Below, one piece after another: positions 51,063 through 51,848 of a stretch of DNA of 51,848 bases (the first letter of the stretch is position 1; the number at the start of each line of letters is the position of its first letter). Source of the stretch: Thalassococcus_A lentus. Its GTDB lineage: Bacteria > Pseudomonadota > Alphaproteobacteria > Rhodobacterales > Rhodobacteraceae. The translations under genes and the position numbers were made by a program. The stretch covers positions 1 to 51,848 of the forward strand of contig NZ_JAQIOY010000012.1 of NCBI RefSeq assembly GCF_028023555.1, given 5' to 3'. The notes beneath the pieces are model-generated. The model was not told where the DNA came from. It worked only from the letters and a program-made list of their open reading frames with translations, and did no database searches.

Positions 51063-51848
51063 TCACGCGTCTATCGCACCAATCTCCTCGAGTTTCTGAC
51101 GCTCCACGTCATTGCGCGGTTTAATTGCTATAAACGTCCGTGGCGGGAGCTTCCCTCTACCCATTTCTTGCAGCAAACCGTTGCCAAATGTATCCGATAG
51201 CAGAGCAATACCTTCGGGTCCGAGCACGCCCCGCGCGCCTTGGTTCTTGCGCAGGCGCTTCATCGGGTCATCCTGATCAAATAGCAGCGCCTCAATCACC
51301 TCACGCGGCACCGGCGTCTCCAGGTTCTGACGAAAGAAATCTGCAGCACGGGCTGTGCCAGGCTGTACTTCACGCAACGTTCTGAAGGCGGCCATATCAA
51401 AGGCACGCCAAACGGACGGCGGGTAATCAGCCCCTTCAACCAGCCAGAGCACATTTGCGACTGCGCTCGACTTCACTCCCCGTTTTCCGTCGCGGTTGGG
51501 GGCGTTGAGGTACTGTTCCCTTGCCAATAGAACGCCCATCCAGCATTGGCTTTCTGTCTCTTTGGAGTTGATGACTAAGCAAGGACCTTCTTCCCGATAT
51601 GTCTCCGGCGGTATCATCCAGCTGTTGTCCAGCGTATTTTTAATGTCCACGTCTCTGTTGCCAATCACTAAGTCACGAATTCCTTTGGGAGCACGCAAAA
51701 AGTCACGAACGTAGTGCTCTATTTTGAGCCTGACCCAGCCCCCTGATCCGGGCCGTTCAGGTGTAGAATCCGTTCCTGTTTCTTTCTGTTGATATGTTTG
51801 CGGTCAAGGCCTGCTGAGCGGAGCCTTTGCGGAGCTCAAGCGAGGCAG
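51063..51848 (-). CDS. NaeI-family type II restriction endonuclease (N-terminus beyond window)
   Basis: The frame is open from the window edge for 261 codons; about 25-30 N-terminal residues are probably missing. Family features: a Glu in WVRLKIEHYVRD, Asp in IRDLVIGNRDVDIK, then Asp and Lys of VDIK. The spacing D-x8-D-x-K equals D86-D95-K97 of NaeI, and the Glu lies 15 residues before the first Asp (16 in NaeI, E70). WMIPPE, LNAPNRDGKRGV, QDDPMKRLRKNQGARGVLGPEG complete the NaeI pattern, including its second DNA-binding domain. A TTG at 51698 would start after the catalytic Glu and is rejected. NaeI itself cuts GCCGGC; specificity here is unknown. A methyltransferase should lie nearby. Confidence 0.85.

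Noticed and set aside
40804..51848. Second copy of the tRNA-Ser 3' end (attR)
   Set aside because: No repeat of the T-arm/acceptor sequence was seen; the element must end beyond the window if it is tRNA-targeted.
1..51848. CRISPR arrays, rRNA genes, insertion-sequence transposases
   Set aside because: No regularly spaced repeats, no rRNA sequence and no transposase signature were found on either strand.

Overview
The window looks like a chromosomal segment of a marine alphaproteobacterium of the Roseobacter group (Rhodobacterales). This is inferred from gene content and order: serine hydroxymethyltransferase, NAD kinase, oxyR/katG, a short type-2 ProRS, the hda-ppk-ppx block, a glucose ABC operon ending in a Glk-type glucokinase, and ychF. 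It also fits the GC-rich coding style and intergenic stretches of the form GTATTTT...AAAGAAGAAG. No 16S gene is present, so genus and species cannot be named.

Region 1 (1-40.4 kb) is ordinary chromosome. At the left are glyA, nadK and a divergent oxyR/katG peroxide-defence pair. Next come a LacI-type regulator with a lone iolD (inositol catabolism), and a three-gene exported operon: S1-type peptidase with LprI-like and SH3 domains, a di-haem cytochrome with a DUF4384-like C-terminus, and an OmpA-like protein. An lldD-type FMN enzyme lies upstream of a polar amino-acid ABC transporter. DUF2461, DUF1007 plus a NicO metal transporter, and a MATE exporter follow. On the minus strand come AI-2E permease, hda, ppk and ppx. 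A two-component system faces a glucose ABC transporter/glucokinase operon; four TGTAACA-type boxes between them suggest that the response regulator controls one or both. The stretch ends with a fasciclin protein, proS, a serine hydrolase, DUF2937 and ychF.

Between ychF and the next gene is a well-formed small-RNA candidate (about 40506-40629: sigma70-like promoter, hairpins, Rho-independent terminator), followed by tRNA-Ser(GCT) at 40715-40804.

Region 2 (40.8 kb to the right edge) is an integrated element at the 3' end of that tRNA. It begins with a tyrosine integrase preceded by a tandem repeat. After three tiny leftward frames comes a second, catalytic-domain-only tyrosine recombinase of FimB-like size. 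Its promoter segment is bracketed by two inverted copies of a palindromic site, which resembles an invertible (phase-variable) promoter; an operator pair is the main alternative. Cargo includes two unknown proteins (one probably secreted), a ParDE toxin-antitoxin pair and a leftward set of overlapping genes (a tiny frame, DUF3768, phage-type C5-cytosine methyltransferase, an unknown 222-residue protein). A lone rightward small gene, a Toprim primase-like protein with a degenerate zinc site coupled to a four-helix membrane protein, and a NaeI-family restriction endonuclease cut off by the window edge complete it. No second copy of the tRNA end was seen, so the element probably continues past the window.

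All calls come from reading the sequence and from memory of protein families; no searches were run.
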